A stretch of DNA of 64,000 nucleotides from Nymphalis io (GCF_905147045.1 NC_065908.1:2046001-2110000), one strand, 5' to 3'. Counted from the first letter of the stretch, positions 33,971 to 46,439 are shown. A program made the numbers and translations. Notes: generated from the sequence alone by a model not told the origin.

Positions 33971-35544
33971 AAATCTAACGATCTACGGAATAGATAAGCC
34001 ATTGATCATATCTTAACAGTTCTTAATTAATCGATACATTTCAAATTCAAAGTTTAGAAACTAACCAGCAAAAGTTAGTATCAAAATACTTACAATGGGT
34101 AATGAATATTCATGCAGAAGCGGACTTGAATGCGTATTGTGTTGTCTATGACAAATTGGAGACCTTATTCCCATAGTCCGTCCGTTCCGTTGTTGCTATA
34201 ATTTGTACGCCATTGTATGTACGAATTGGTCCCGCAAGGTCGCATTAATCGGTGCTCGATGTTTGACAGTAATTGGTCAATGATTTTTAGTGTAAAAAAA
34301 GGCATGTTATGGATAAAAACTTAGAACCACCGTTTCCCAAAACGTTGGTCGCTAGGGAATTTTCATTAAGTATCTCAATCGATAGCTTCGGTATTCTATA
34401 GCTACCTTTTGTCTTTGTCATATTTTTCTTCTTAATCATCAAACTTTGGAAAACTATGCTCTTGAAACGCTCGCTCAAAACCTCGCTCAAAACCTAAATA
34501 CATAATTAGACCCAATCATTATTAATATTTTTCTTTCTTTATTTATACTTTATTGTACACGAAAATATACTTTATTGTATTCACAAAGAGAAAAAAAATA
34601 CAAAACATGGATACAGCCCAAATAAAAGTACCATACAATTTTGGCGACCTTATCACTACATAGCTATCTCTTCCAGGCAACCAACATATAAGGGTATAAT
34701 TTCATATAGCCATCAGATATATATCAGATAGTTTTGTAGCTTTGTTACTCAGAGATTCGAATTTCGAAATCCGCGAAAAGAGTTAGGTGTTACCTGTTAC
34801 TATTAATCCTTTACCTAATGTCATCTTAACGAATAATGAGAGCAAAGGAATGGGATACTTGCGCATACACAATACATGTTTATAACATTTCCTGCGCAAT
34901 TGGTTAGTTTTTAAGGTTCGCTGTGCCCAAAATCTGCCCCTTATTTATTTCTTATTGCCTATATGCAAACAATTTTATCTGCTTACCAATACGTACATAT
35001 GTAAGGAACTATAGAGTTATTTAAAAATATGGTGTACGCCGCAATTGCATTACATAAAATGACGGGTCAAAAATACTATTACTAAAGCAGTATTCCACTT
35101 TATATTATCGTGCACCGCAGACGGTTAACATTCCAAATCTTACTTTAGTAAAATTATGGAATACATCACGCGACGCCACAATGAAAATAATAGCTTTATT
35201 TTACAACGGCTATGAACGAAGCTATGGCTAAATGATAGTAAAATCTTGTCTAGAAAGTCTAATAATACATATATTGACAGACAGCATTTTTTTTCGATTA
35301 TTTCTTTTAAATGAGGAATAAATCTGACTAATATTTATATCAAATTGAAACCAATAGGAGCATAAGTATGCTGTTCAAGTGAACAATTGAGCAAAGTGAA
35401 AACAATGAGATAAATTAGTTTTTATTAAAAAATTCGTATACTTTGACTTTAACTATAAATTAAAGGGCTCACGACTGAATAGATCACCAGAGGGATGACT
35501 AAAATTATCTATTATATATATAATATAATACCTATTATATTATA
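33971..35544. other. Unique DNA, no gene seen
   Basis: 34130-34280 is less AT-rich and carries three CAAT-type ATTGG words and a GTAC...GTAC pair. The 67-codon minus frame 34287-34490 is AT-rich. No repeat family match. Confidence 0.45.
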
Positions 35545-35700
35545 TTAAAATTCAAATCAAATCAAAATATATTTTATTTAAGTATAGTCTTACGAACAGT
35601 TTTGATTTAATAAAATATAAAGCTACCTTCGGTCCGGCATGTAGATTCTCCCGAGAAGAACCGGCAAGAAACTTAGCAATTACTCTTTTCCGACAATCAA
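35545..35700 (-). mobile_element. LINE tail family F
   Basis: The minus strand reads AAGAGTAATTGCTAAGTTTC, TTGCCGGTTCTTCTCGGGAG, ACATGCCGGACCGAAGG, then AAAATATATTTTGATTTGAT. This is the classic 5'-truncated end of a lepidopteran LINE. Confidence 0.7.
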
Positions 35701-38107
35701 GTTAGATACAATTGAATATATTTTTATAGTACATGGAAATCAACGAATACTAAACTCCATACTTTTTGACCATCTATTTTCTCTTACTCTGTGGATTAAA
35801 CAATTCATATGGATAGTATTGCAAGTTGACTTAGAAATGTGTCAATTATGATAACAATTAAGAGCTTTAGATACAATCGCTTTATCTATGCTTGGTCATT
35901 CATATGTATAGTTATTACGTCTGCCTTCAAACACGATTTCAAAATCTCATTTCAAAAGGATTTCATGAGATAAAAGAAATGGTATTGAAAATACTATGAA
36001 CGAATTATATTTTCGCATTTATATGGAATGAAATCGATTAACTTTTTTAAAATTGGTTTTTGTTCGTTCAAATCGCGAAACTCTGTTACCATAAAAGAGT
36101 TCATATTTTTTTATTTTGCCTAAAAAGTAATACAAACGTATAACACACCGTTAGCTATTCATCAAATGGTTTAATACAATTACTTATTTATCCGCAATTT
36201 CGACTTTAATTGACTAGCAACGAATATGCTTAAATATATTTTAAAAATAATAATTTTTTCACTTAAAAACAATGATAGTCTAATTCTAAGCAATGGTAAT
36301 TGATAAACGTTGTCTTTAAAACTGTAATAGGTAGGCAGTACCTACGTATTGTTACATAATGGTAGCTAGATTTACAATATACATAATATTTTCAATATAC
36401 ACATTACTTAGTGGCTAGTAAAATATATTAGTTAAGTTATAAAATATCTTAATTGTTTTTTTTTAACATTCTTATCTTTATTTACTTCTTTACGCTTAAT
36501 AAATGTCACATACATTTCAAATACGCCAACGAAAGTCGATACTGCAGAGCTATTCTGTAAGAACTCACATAGTATTGCGCTCGTGAAATATTGAAAACCG
36601 ACAAATTTAAAATTCGAATTTTGTCACGTATCGAAATTGCGAACATAGCAACACGTTGTCGGTGTCTTGGAAATTTAGTGATCACTGGACTCGTAGCAGT
36701 TTCATTCACATGGCTTAGGAATCGAATGACGTGTGAACGAATAATTCATATGTTCTTTCATTCATGTGTTAATTATATAATATTTTAAGCTTGTTTCAGA
36801 TAAAATCATTTTTAAACTTTTTTACTAATGCAGGTTTGGATACTAATAATATTATTTTACAATCTTAAGTCTTCAGTTATACATCTCCATTTTATTTCAA
36901 ACCCAATTAATATATATTTTATCTATTACTGATTTTTAAATTGATTTAAATTATAACATAAATGTATGACAGCAAATATAAATAAAATGGATGCAATTTA
37001 ATCGATTCTATCCATTAGTATCGAGGCAATATCATCGTCACAGCATTTAAAGAAGGTATAAAATTATTTATTTAAAAGTCATACAAAAAAGGTGATCGCG
37101 ACAGACGGCCCCGTTTAGTATTATTATCAAACTCTTAATAAGGTCTTAGTTCCTTAAAAAAGTAGAACAATAATGATTTTACCTTAATTACAATAAACAA
37201 GATTAAACCGAACCAAGTTTTTGTTTTAAAAATTATCGACGTCTTGTTTCACATTCCTTTGTTAAGTTTAATTGCTTTTGTTAATTATTTTAATAAACCG
37301 TTCGTAATTATCAAGGACACCCTGTAATTATAATAAAACAATTTTAAACGAAATTTAAATTATTTCGAAAAAAGATTATTTATCTTTTTAATAATAATTT
37401 TTTTTGTAAAGTGAAAAAAATATTAAATTATAAAACTCGAATCCGAGCATTATATGTTACATAATTGGCGCATTGACAGCTTAAGAAATGACATATAGGT
37501 ATATATTTTAAAACGGCATGTAATTGTTATCGGCGCAAGAATACTGTGCATGCAGTGTTCGCTTTCAAATGGGTGTACATAAAATGTTCCTACATAAATG
37601 TTCCTAAAATGTTTTAGTACATAATTTATTAAGATATTATTTATGTAACATCCGCTGGCAAACCTTTAATAAATAAATAAATTGTTAGAGAATTTGTAAG
37701 TTTTAGATATGTTAATTCATTAAACTAAAAAAGCTCAACGACTCAAATCTCAATTTCCAGTAATGCATCTACAAGTCTACTGCCTTGATTTATAATATAT
37801 AAATGTAATAATATATGGCCTCTATGAGTAATCGACTTGTGGCTAGACGACACGTGCTCCTCTTACTAATTAAACGTCTGTCGCATTATTTATGTTGTGG
37901 TTGGAAACGGAGACTATGAAAACCACAATCTGCTTAGTTTAACGCACTATTAATCACTCGAACTTGTGGCTTTGCTTATAGAGTTTGAAGAAAAAATATT
38001 ATCATACTTAAAAAAAAGTAATTCGATTTTTAAAATGATTAACGTATATAATATATATGTGTGAGTGAATATAATGATTTATATAGACTATAATATTTAT
38101 AGTGATA
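35701..38107. other. AT-rich DNA, longest repeat-poor stretch
   Basis: Two 65-67-codon frames on opposite strands (36506-36709 and 36591-36788) overlap each other; neither has a recognisable motif. No SINE, LINE or Helitron signature was seen in this 2.4 kb. Confidence 0.45.
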
Positions 38108-38356
38108 TTATATTATCAACCCCATATCAAACAGTAGATGTTGTAAGAAAGTAAAGGAGTTAGGGTTAGGCGCATTAATCGAGAATTTAAGCTCTTTAAA
38201 CGTACAGATGTAACACACTTCCAAGGCAACTGGCATACAAGGTAAGGCAATGAAGAAGTTATATTCGCAGAGTCCAGTAAAACCAGCACCAACTCTGGTG
38301 AGCGAGAGGAGCGATCGCTCACCTGAGCCAGTTAGCAAGGTGGTCGAAAATGTCAA
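38108..38356 (-). other. Less AT-rich block with overlapping open frames
   Basis: About 230 bases with 82- and 68-codon frames on the minus strand, MTFSTTLLTGSGERSLLSLT and MSDRSSRSPELVLVLLDSAN at their starts. I recognise no domain. A 9 bp inverted repeat GGTGAGCGA/TCGCTCACC with a 9 nt spacer (38297-38323) lies at the 5' side. It may be a degraded transposon coding region or a short unknown exon. Confidence 0.25.
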
Positions 38357-39654
38357 AACTTATTTCCAGGAGTGAATACGCGTTATTTGATTTTTATTAA
38401 TGTGGTCGTCAGCCAAATGTTGCTGCAAGACAATCTCGCTATACGCTGATCAAGATATTTTTTGTATTATCTGTAGTATTTTCACTATATCAATAGCAAC
38501 ACCCAAAGCGACTGTTCTTTTAAAAATACTATAACAATGTACCATCACAGCTACGAAATTTTATTATTTTAAGTATAATAACTCTAAGTCTAATAATATA
38601 AGTCTATAATCTGAGCATCATAATCAACGTCAGTTCAACAATAACTTATAATAACAGTTAATTCGTTAAAAAAAATGTTCACAGATTAAAAACGACAGTG
38701 CTAAAATAATCAAAACAATACACGCTTCTAATTTCCCACGAAACTAGTATTCGTATTAAGGGCAGACGCAAACTGGATCACAGGTTCGATTTAAAAAAAA
38801 TATATTCTTAACGGGTATGCTTGCCCCATATGTTAGGGGCTGGTTTTTGTTCTATAATAACGCATTGTTTTTGTCTTAAAGACAATTATAGAACGCACTA
38901 TGGCTTCGACAGACTTAAGACATTCTTTTGCTAGTATCATAGCCAAACGTATTCGATTATGTAATTAAAAATAAGTGGGTATAATAATAGATATTTTCCC
39001 ACTGCTGGGAGTAGGTCTATTTATTTTTGAGGTATGTGATAAATTTATTTAAAGAATATCTCAACATTACTTTCGTATCGCCTAAAGATCATTCATTGAA
39101 CATGATATAAAGCATAAATGCGCATCGCTTGCATACGTCTGAATGTAAACAATGACAGTGCCTTGCCAACTGCTTTGATAAAAAAGATATAGAATAAGAG
39201 CATTATTAATTACCATTGCACTTTATTAATAAAACCATTTTCGCATGGATAATGTAAGCCACAAAGACAACATTTTATTTTTATTCTAAGTTAATAATAA
39301 CTACATTTTTATACTTAAGTATTTCAAGGAAAGATAATTTTGAAAAATAATGCATATTCATAAATCGAACAGACAAATTAAACTGACGACAGTCGCGAGT
39401 CTGTGCGTGGTATTTTACATTGAGTTCAAGGATACGACCATCTGATTGTTTGTTGGGAGTTTTTTCAATGTCTATTTCGATTCAGGTTTGAATTAAAAAC
39501 CCGTATCGTACTGTCGGACATAGTACTGTTAGTAATTGTAGAACTAGAGGCCTTTCTCGACCTTTACAAGTCTTAGTCAATACGATGACTGGTTTGCTAT
39601 TATGTAAGCTTAAGATCACCATTAATCAAGATACTGAATTCGATTTAGTATTCA
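38357..39654. other. AT-rich DNA with a small SINE A remnant
   Basis: CCCACTGCTGGGAGTAGGTC at 38998-39018 is a 3' scrap of family A. Nothing else recognised. Confidence 0.45.
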
Positions 39655-39775
39655 TATTAGGCCTGGATATATGCCTAGGCCAACAGAGCACCGACCTAGG
39701 GCCCCCCCAAGCCGAGGGGCCTCAAATGTCAAAGTGACTAGGGGTCTTAATCTGGGCCTGATATTAGGTATGTAA
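39655..39775. repeat. GC-rich inverted-repeat element, possibly hAT-like MITE
   Basis: It begins ATTAGGCCTGGATATATGCC and closes TCTGGGCCTGATATTAGG, imperfectly complementary ends, around a strongly GC-rich centre CTAGGGCCCCCCCAAGCCGA that can pair with GGGGCCTC. The hAT-type guess comes from the CCTAGGGCCCC composition seen in such MITEs elsewhere and is weak. Confidence 0.4.
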
Positions 39776-40389
39776 AGTAAATGAGGTTAATGGCTTAGTA
39801 TTTTAGTTTGAATATTTAATGAACATATTTGTTTAAAAAAATGATTTTGTACATTCACACAATCTTTTTCAATCGCAATACATAAAAAAGTAAAATGGAA
39901 AATTACATATTACTATTATAGCTTTATCCAACAGCGAAGCGAGGAGTAATTTAAAATTGAGTTGGATTTATAATAGCATACATTACTGTATGTTTCAACC
40001 AAGTTTTAATATTGTCCCAGTTTTGCTGTGATTGTGTAACAAGTAACCACACACACACAAATCATAACATATTAAGGACGATAACGTTATTATAACACTG
40101 AAAATCATAATAAAAATATTAAATAATCTAAAAAGTTAGATTTTATCGATAAAATAACGTTTTCAAAGGTACATTATATATTGTTTACTTACCACGCTTC
40201 AGTTGTATATTTTGTATTATTGATCAGCAATGACTGACACACTTACCTGAAAGTAAATATTTGACAATAATTAATGACATGAAATGCCAATACAAAATTA
40301 TATACTACAATTTGTTTAATGCTACCAATACAGAGTGTTTTGTATAAATATATTTATTCAATGTAATAAATAATATAGAATAGATACTT
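39776..40389. other. AT-rich DNA, nothing recognised
   Basis: No feature seen. Confidence 0.5.
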
Positions 40390-40530
40390 TATGTGTACTA
40401 TGTCCCTTGTATCTGTAGACACACACACACAAACACGCACGCACAGTATTGCAGTTTGGCGGTAGAATATCTGATGAATGTGTGGAACCTACCTAGACGG
40501 GTTTGCACAAAGCCCTACTACCAATTAAAA
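40390..40530 (-). repeat. Diverged family B with (CA)n insertion
   Basis: CTATGTCCCTTGTATCTGTAG, then an ACACACACACACAAACACGC microsatellite (40420-40446), then GTAGAATATCTGATGAATG...GCACAAAGCCCTACTACCA. The microsatellite replaces the GTGAGTGAGCC part of B. Confidence 0.65.
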
Positions 40531-40647
40531 TATACAAATATATAACTTTAGTCTCTGCAAAAATATCAAGCTACAAAGCATTCTTTCCAAATAAATCAAC
40601 GGATACTAATCAATTTTTATTTTATAGATATTATTATTATTAATTGT

Positions 40648-40770
40648 TGGACTTATTTAGCCCAAAGGCTGTCTAGCGGTACAGAGGCAATAGTGCCAGC
40701 GTCTTGGGTACAATGCCACAATACAATCTTTTAGACGGCGCGTTTTGCTATAAATTTGTAATGTGTATTT
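40648..40770 (-). repeat. Dispersed repeat E, copy 2
   Basis: The minus strand gives CGCGCCGTCTAAAAGATTGT, GGCATTGTACCCAAGACGC, then TTGGGCTAAATAAGTCC, matching 18494-18620. A poly-T run (40770-40785) abuts one side. Confidence 0.75.
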
Positions 40771-40785
40771 TTTTTTTTTTTTTAT

Positions 40786-41169
40786 TTTATATATTATAAA
40801 AATGACTGTACATATTTCCATAGTTACTAATAATAGTTAATTCAATATATATTATATCTATCTTTTAAATATTTATTTTTTTAACTCTTTTTTTTCAAAA
40901 GTACGTATTATCTTGTGGTTTTATCCATTTCGTGTAAGTACGCCCATTTGAACTAATTGATCCGTTGATACGTGCTGAGTTGAAACAAACAGTAATTATG
41001 GTAATTAAAATTATTTTTAAACAGCCTTGAAATAGTGTGACCGGTACAGCACAGTCAATTTGGATTAAACCACATTTTTAATTAATTTGTTTTTCATTTA
41101 ATTTAATTTTATATACAGAGTCGAGACAACTGTGTACGTAACAAATGCTATAGTGTTATGTATAAGCAA
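40786..41169. other. AT-rich DNA, nothing recognised
   Basis: Poly-T and AT-rich. No feature. Confidence 0.5.
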
Positions 41170-41266
41170 TTGTCCTTCCTTGGGGTTCAAGCCTGCTTCA
41201 TACTAAATTTCATCAAAATCGGTTTCGTGGTAATCCGTGTTAGCGTTTACTAATATTAGTAAGGAT
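41170..41266 (-). mobile_element. Helitron-like element end
   Basis: Plus-strand TACTAAATTTCATCAAAATCGGTTTCGTGG and TTTACTAATATTAGTAAGG are the internal and terminal parts of the same type of element as 26056-26610 (same orientation). Confidence 0.5.
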
Positions 41267-41839
41267 TTATTTTGTGGCAATATGACTTTGTGACTGTTAT
41301 CCACACTGCCGTTACGAAATAAGCTTAGCGTTATTTAAAAAAAATGAACACCATTTATAAAATATTGTTAATGTTTATGTTTACGACATAGGGGAAATTC
41401 ATTTGTGGCGCTGGCAACATTAACGGTGAATGGTGGCAAGCGGATACGACTCTATACCAATTTAGTAATACCTAATAATTACTTTAAGAATTTACTTAAT
41501 GAAATATTACTTATACTTGAAACAATTACAGAATCAAATAACTCTTTTGGGTTTTTTGTAGAAATATATTAAATGAAAGTCACAAAACTTCTTTACGATT
41601 TACATCTCGTATTTCGAGAACCTAACATGACATAAGAATGACTGACTGCCTGTAATCCAGTTTTTTCCAAATTTTTAAACGGAAGATAGATCTCACTGAG
41701 ATCATAAAATACAGCTTATATATTTTTAATTGTGTTATACTGCCAATATCGTACTATCATTGGCACTTAACAATTATTGGAAATTGATAAAATAAATTGA
41801 AATGTTATAATCCACTCCTACTATAAATAAAAATCAAAA
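41267..41839. other. AT-rich DNA, nothing recognised
   Basis: No feature seen. Confidence 0.5.
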
Positions 41840-41940
41840 ACAAAATATTCTTTATTTAAATAATTTTATAATCACTTTTGAATCATGTTACAGTATTACA
41901 TTCAGTATAAAGCGATGATATCGCTTCAGAATGGAGATTC
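41840..41940 (-). repeat. Probable LINE tail family F fragment
   Basis: ATTCTTTATTTAAATAATTTTATAATCACTTTTGAATCATG resembles the reverse of the AT-rich 3' part of family F. GAATGGAGATTCTTC follows. Confidence 0.45.
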
Positions 41941-42112
41941 TTCAGGTAGACACCGTAAAGTAACTGTGGTCACTCTTTTCCACCAAGTAACATAGGTATG
42001 TTAATCAAATTTTTATTTATCCCGTATAGAAATCTTATTAGTATTTGTGTTAATAAGCATTCGTTATATAAACTCCACGCTCTTTTATTATATAAATATT
42101 TTATATAACGTA

Positions 42113-42362
42113 ACAAGTTGGTTGGCGTGGTTGGTGGATGCATGCCTTTCACGCCGAAGGTTGTGGGTTCGATTCCCACCCAGGACAAATATTTGTGTGC
42201 ATGAACATGTATGTTTGTCCTGAGTCTGGGTGTAATTATCTATATATGTATGTATTTACAAAACAAAAAAATTGGTTTTTGTAGTATAACAGTTGTCTGG
42301 TTTCCATAGTACAAGCTCTGTACAAGCTTAATTTGGGATCAGATGGCCGTGTGTGAAAAATG
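42113..42362 (+). mobile_element. SINE family C, full length
   Basis: Plus strand: GTTGGTTGGCGTGGTTGGTG (A-box region), GTGGGTTCGATTCCCACCC (B box), CCTGAGTCTGGGTGTAATTATC, and GGGATCAGATGGCCGTGTG at the 3' side. Frame 41970-42188 on the minus strand is its translation. Confidence 0.85.
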
Positions 42363-42397
42363 ATATCACTATCACTACACATCACAAAACAACATCA

Positions 42398-42699
42398 CGA
42401 CGCGCCTGTCTGTCTGTGTGAACGCTATAAACTCGGAAACTACAGAACGGATTTTGATACGGTTTTCATAAATGAACGGAATTATTCACGATGAAGGTTT
42501 GAGTGTATAATTCATTACGGTTTTGTGTACCTTGGCTGCATATGAAGATCATTGTTAAAATTTTCGGAACAATGTATGCTGATTGGAAGCTTTACTCTTT
42601 TTAACTTACCTGTAAACCAATAGAGTTATATGTGTTACAATAAAAACGTTTTATATAGACCCCCAATCTACACGTGCGAAGCCAGCACGGGTAGCTAGT
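42398..42699 (+). mobile_element. Helitron-like element H, near full length
   Basis: Starts in CCTGTCTGTCTGTGTGAACG, continues AACGGATTTTGATACGGTTTTC, and ends CACGTGCGAAGCCAGCACGG then GTAGCTAGT (42699). It is paralogous with 57378-57685 (inverted). No coding capacity. Confidence 0.65.
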
Positions 42700-43395
42700 T
42701 GATTAGTCAACTTTGGTCTTAATTTTAACATGACATTTAAACTTATTGATTAGCCAAGTTAAATTAGAAAAAATAACATTTATTGAAATCGAAAAGTTAA
42801 ATTTGTTATAAAATAACCCGTCATCGTGTTTAGTTTCGAAAAATGTCTGTTAAAATTGCGAATGGTGACTAGTGTATTATAAAGTCAGTGCCACACAAGT
42901 CATGTGTCTAGGACCATAGTTCATGACTTGATTCGTGAGGTCGTTCAACTCTTGGTGCTAACGATTCGTGAATTGAGTACTAAGCACCATGTTAACGATA
43001 GCTTTTGGATTCCTAATTTATTAGATAATTAAAATTGCAATATCCTTTTACAATAATCATTTATTTTAGTTGATATTTGTGTATATAGAAATTGAAATTA
43101 AAATCAATTGTTTTATTTTAACGTGTCCTTATTTTTGTATTTATTAATTTTAACCTAATTTGTTAGTTGTTATATATACTTATGTAAAAATTGTTATGTA
43201 AGTTGCATGTTTTTATTTATATTATTTTTATTACTTTTTCTTAATGTCAATCTAAACATTTTTTTTATATTAATTAATCTATAATATTAATTATGTTATG
43301 CTCGTAATTATGTCGTATACAAATATTAGTGTTTTGTTAATTGGATCCTGAAATGCGGTTTTCATATTTTAATCATTGTATTACAAATTACAATA
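42700..43395. other. AT-rich DNA, nothing recognised
   Basis: 42890-43010 is slightly less AT-rich (CATGACTTGATTCGTGAGGTCG) but featureless. Confidence 0.45.
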
Positions 43396-43554
43396 ATGGT
43401 TGGGCTTTGTACAGGCCCGTTTCCACTCGTCAGATATTCTGCCGCTAAGCAGCAATACTTACTATTGTTGCATTCCGGTTTGAAGGGTGAGTAGGCCAGT
43501 GTAACTACAGGCAAAAGGGACATAACATCTCAGATCCCAAGTTTGGTGGCGCAT
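43396..43554 (+). repeat. Family B, 3'-truncated
   Basis: GGTTGGGCTTTGTACAGGCCCG through GGTTTGAAGGGTGAGTAGGCC and GTTTGGTGGCGCATTTTT; the 3' half is absent. Confidence 0.75.
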
Positions 43555-43664
43555 TTTTGTGTACCATTTCATTGAAATAATAAAAATTTAACCTCCAGTC
43601 TCTTAAACGCTGATCAAACTCAGATTAGCTAATTTAATTTTAACATTAATGGTCATTGGTTGAT

Positions 43665-43678
43665 ACAGCCGATGGCGC
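43665..43678 (+). promoter_or_regulatory. Second CTCF-like motif (weaker)
   Basis: ACAGCCGATGGCGC fits the CTCF core consensus at 12 of 14 positions. It lies in the opposite orientation to the one at 33624 and 10 kb away, so the pair points outward. Confidence 0.25.
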
Positions 43679-44421
43679 TATAAGTGACCAATGAGTGATC
43701 GGTATTAAGTTAGATTAAAATTCTGACTTAGCTCATCAACTTATAAAGTGCCGGTTAATATTACTTGCAGCTTCGTATGGATGTGTAAACAAATAAAGTG
43801 TATTTTTCACGCTTAAAGAGTTATTTAAATTGATAGATTAGATACGCTTTTTACTGGATTTTAACCTAAAAATTCTGGTTGGTTTTCGGTTCCCACGCAA
43901 CCATAGTACAATTTTCTGGTAATTATATAAATGAAACACTTGTATGTTTGTTAGGTTGTTACACAGAAATAACTAAATAGATGTCATGATATATGATTTG
44001 GCTTAAATTATGAATAAAAACAGTGAAACGCTTGAAACTGTTAATTTCATATATATATCGGAAATTATAAAATTCAATAGTATATTACTTTCTATTAAAT
44101 TCATTTGTTTAAGCAATACACTTAGTAAAAGTCAAAATAAAAACTTACTACCTGTTCGTTGAAAGCACGAACCGACAATAAAACTGAGCGGTTTTTTTTT
44201 GTTAAAATTCATTCCATTCTATTCAAATGAATAAATAAAAATAGCAAGTTTATTAGTCCAGTTACATTGATTTAGTTTGAAGGTCAGTCAGGTCAGTTAT
44301 TTCGTATAACAGAATTAATATTGTCCAAGGCGTACCTAAACTGTAACGGGCTTATCTACAACAATAGCCTCTTAACCCAATTTCGGCCGCGGCATTCAAT
44401 CTCAAACACTATCCATCTACA
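43679..44421. other. AT-rich DNA with a small SINE D scrap
   Basis: AATTTCGGCCGCGGCATTCAATC at 44380-44402 resembles the 3' side of family D. The rest is AT-rich, nothing recognised. Confidence 0.45.
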
Positions 44422-44675
44422 TAGGCGTGGATGGCCCAGTGGTTAGAACACTTGAATCTTCATGTGCTTAATTTGTGCTAATACTCGTAATTCATCTCGT
44501 GCTATGCTGTAAAGAAAAATATCGTGATGAAACCTGCATTATACTAATTCCAATGAAATGATGCCACATGTATCCACCAACTTGCATAAGAGCGGCGTGG
44601 TGGAATAAATTTCAATCATTCTCCTCAACGGATAGGAATCCCGAGGTCCAGCACTAGGATATTTTTAGGCTGTTA
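44422..44675 (+). repeat. Diverged SINE family A, B box deleted
   Basis: GGCGTGGATGGCCCAGTGGTTAGAAC (A box) then directly TTCATGTGCTTAATTTGTGC; the CGATGATCGTGGGTTCAAACC stretch is missing. Body and terminal AGGCTGTTACG present. Confidence 0.72.
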
Positions 44676-44875
44676 CGTCAAACAGGTGGATGTAGTCTCT
44701 ATTTATTTTCTGTTATAGCAAAATAAAAAGCTAAACCTGACAAGAGTAGATAGGCGGCTGAAGGCAGTGGTGCAGCGTTATATTGATTGGTACAGATGTC
44801 GCCAAGTTGAGCTTTTAAAGCCTTGTAATATAATATATAATAATAATTAAATTGGAATAAGAATGAAAATTGGTA

Positions 44876-45177
44876 CAGTAACAGCCTGTTAATGTCCCAC
44901 AGCTGGGCTAAGGCCTCCTCTCCCTTTTGAGGAGAAGGATTGGAGCTTATTCCACCACGCTGCTCCAATGCGGGTTGGTAGAATACACATGTGGCAGAAT
45001 TTCAATGAAATCAGACACATGCAGGTTTCCTCACGAGGTTTTCCTTCATCGTCAAGCACGAAATGAATTATAAACACAATTTAAGCACATGAAATGTCAG
45101 TGGTTCTGGCCCGGGTTTGAACCCAAGGTCATCGGTTAAGATTCAAGCGTTCTAACCACTAGGCCATCTCGACTTAT
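44876..45177 (-). mobile_element. SINE family A, full length
   Basis: Short direct repeat TGAAAATT (44864-44871 and 45178-45185) flanks it, with GGTACAGTA filling the left. Head complement GGCCATCTCGAC at the right. Frames 44699-44968 and 44889-45077 overlap and are not genes. Confidence 0.85.
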
Positions 45178-45254
45178 TGAAAATTTGTAAACAAAGATAT
45201 ATACAATTTTGTGTTGCTAGTATTGAAATATATTCTACTTAATATGTTGTGCCT

Positions 45255-45475
45255 GAGACTAGACATTGGCGCGTTTAGAAGTATTACACATTCCTTACAT
45301 CACCAATGCACTACCTTGGGAAATAAGATGTTATGTACCTTGTGCCCGTTATACTCTTGTAGAGTGAGGGAGCCTCTCCCCTTCCAACAGAAACACAACA
45401 ATACTTAGTACTGCTGTTTGGCGGTGGAACGTCTGGTGGTGGTAACTTTGCCCAGACGGGCTTGCGCAAAGCCAA
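45255..45475 (-). repeat. Diverged family B copy
   Basis: AGACATTGGCGC..., TTGGGAAATAAGATGTTATGTACCTTG and GCCCAGACGGGCTTGCGCAAAGCC follow B in reverse. Frame 45211-45408 is its translation. Confidence 0.65.
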
Positions 45476-46439
45476 ACCAAGTATGATATTTCTACATTTT
45501 ATATATTCTTTAATATTATTAGTTAGGTTATTTTAAAACGATTTATGCATATCCTCTAATCCACAGCGAATCAGCGTAGCGGATTCGGCTCCAAACCTTA
45601 GCCGGCGAGAACGCCTTTGTAGAAGAAGGAAATATTATAACTGTTCGCTATTCATAAAAATATGTTATAAAAAATTATTCGAAAATAGACATAAAGCAAA
45701 TTTCATATCAAATCAATTTGTTTATTAACTTAATGAAATAAGAAATTCCAATAAATAATTCGTCACGATATTTTGCGTTTAAATTTAATATCAATATTTA
45801 CACATACATATTGTTGAATATAAATAGATTAGACAAAGAATGCTAGATTTGTAAGTCGTTTAAAATGAAAAGAACTATATCTCTATATATTATTTAATGA
45901 TATAAACACTAATTTAATACATTTTAAGATTTATTAGTTAATTTTAAGTCATAATAATTTTTGAAGAGCATTGACTTGTTTGACACAGATTATAAATCTA
46001 TTTTAAATAGCAGTTTACCTTTTTTCTACTATGATATAAGATTGATATCTAAATCGTTTAGAGTCGGCTAGACTATGTCTGCTAATTTTCGAAGACGAAT
46101 CGTAATTTTTTTTTATTTAAATTGAGTTTCATAAAGTTGCCCGCACGGGTATCACGGCTGTCATACAAACACGCGAAGTAAATTGGATAAAAATGTATTT
46201 AATATTGAAAGTTATATGAGTTATATGAGATTATACATGAAGATGTAGTATATAATGTATTAGAATTGAATACGTAATAAACGTAGCGAAACAATACCAA
46301 GACAAAAAAACACAGAGACTGTCTATTACTCTGTATGGTGTTTGGTTCGATAAATATTATTTACATTATTTTTGATGACATTAAAAACACGTATACATGT
46401 ATATATCTAACATACAATTTTCTGTATAATTTTCTCCCC
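45476..46439. other. AT-rich DNA with a small GC patch
   Basis: CGAATCAGCGTAGCGGATTCGG at 45567-45588 is a short hairpin (CGAATC/GATTCG) in a GC-richer patch (45560-45615). Otherwise nothing recognised. Confidence 0.45.

Noticed and set aside
35701..38107. Conserved noncoding element claim for the repeat-poor stretch
   Set aside because: Without cross-species alignment, absence of repeats is the only evidence.
40770..40785. Poly-T as a terminator
   Set aside because: A/T runs are common here, and no pol III gene precedes it.
41970..42188. 72-codon frame that looks protein-like
   Set aside because: It is the usual minus-strand translation of a tRNA-derived SINE (family C) and its flank.
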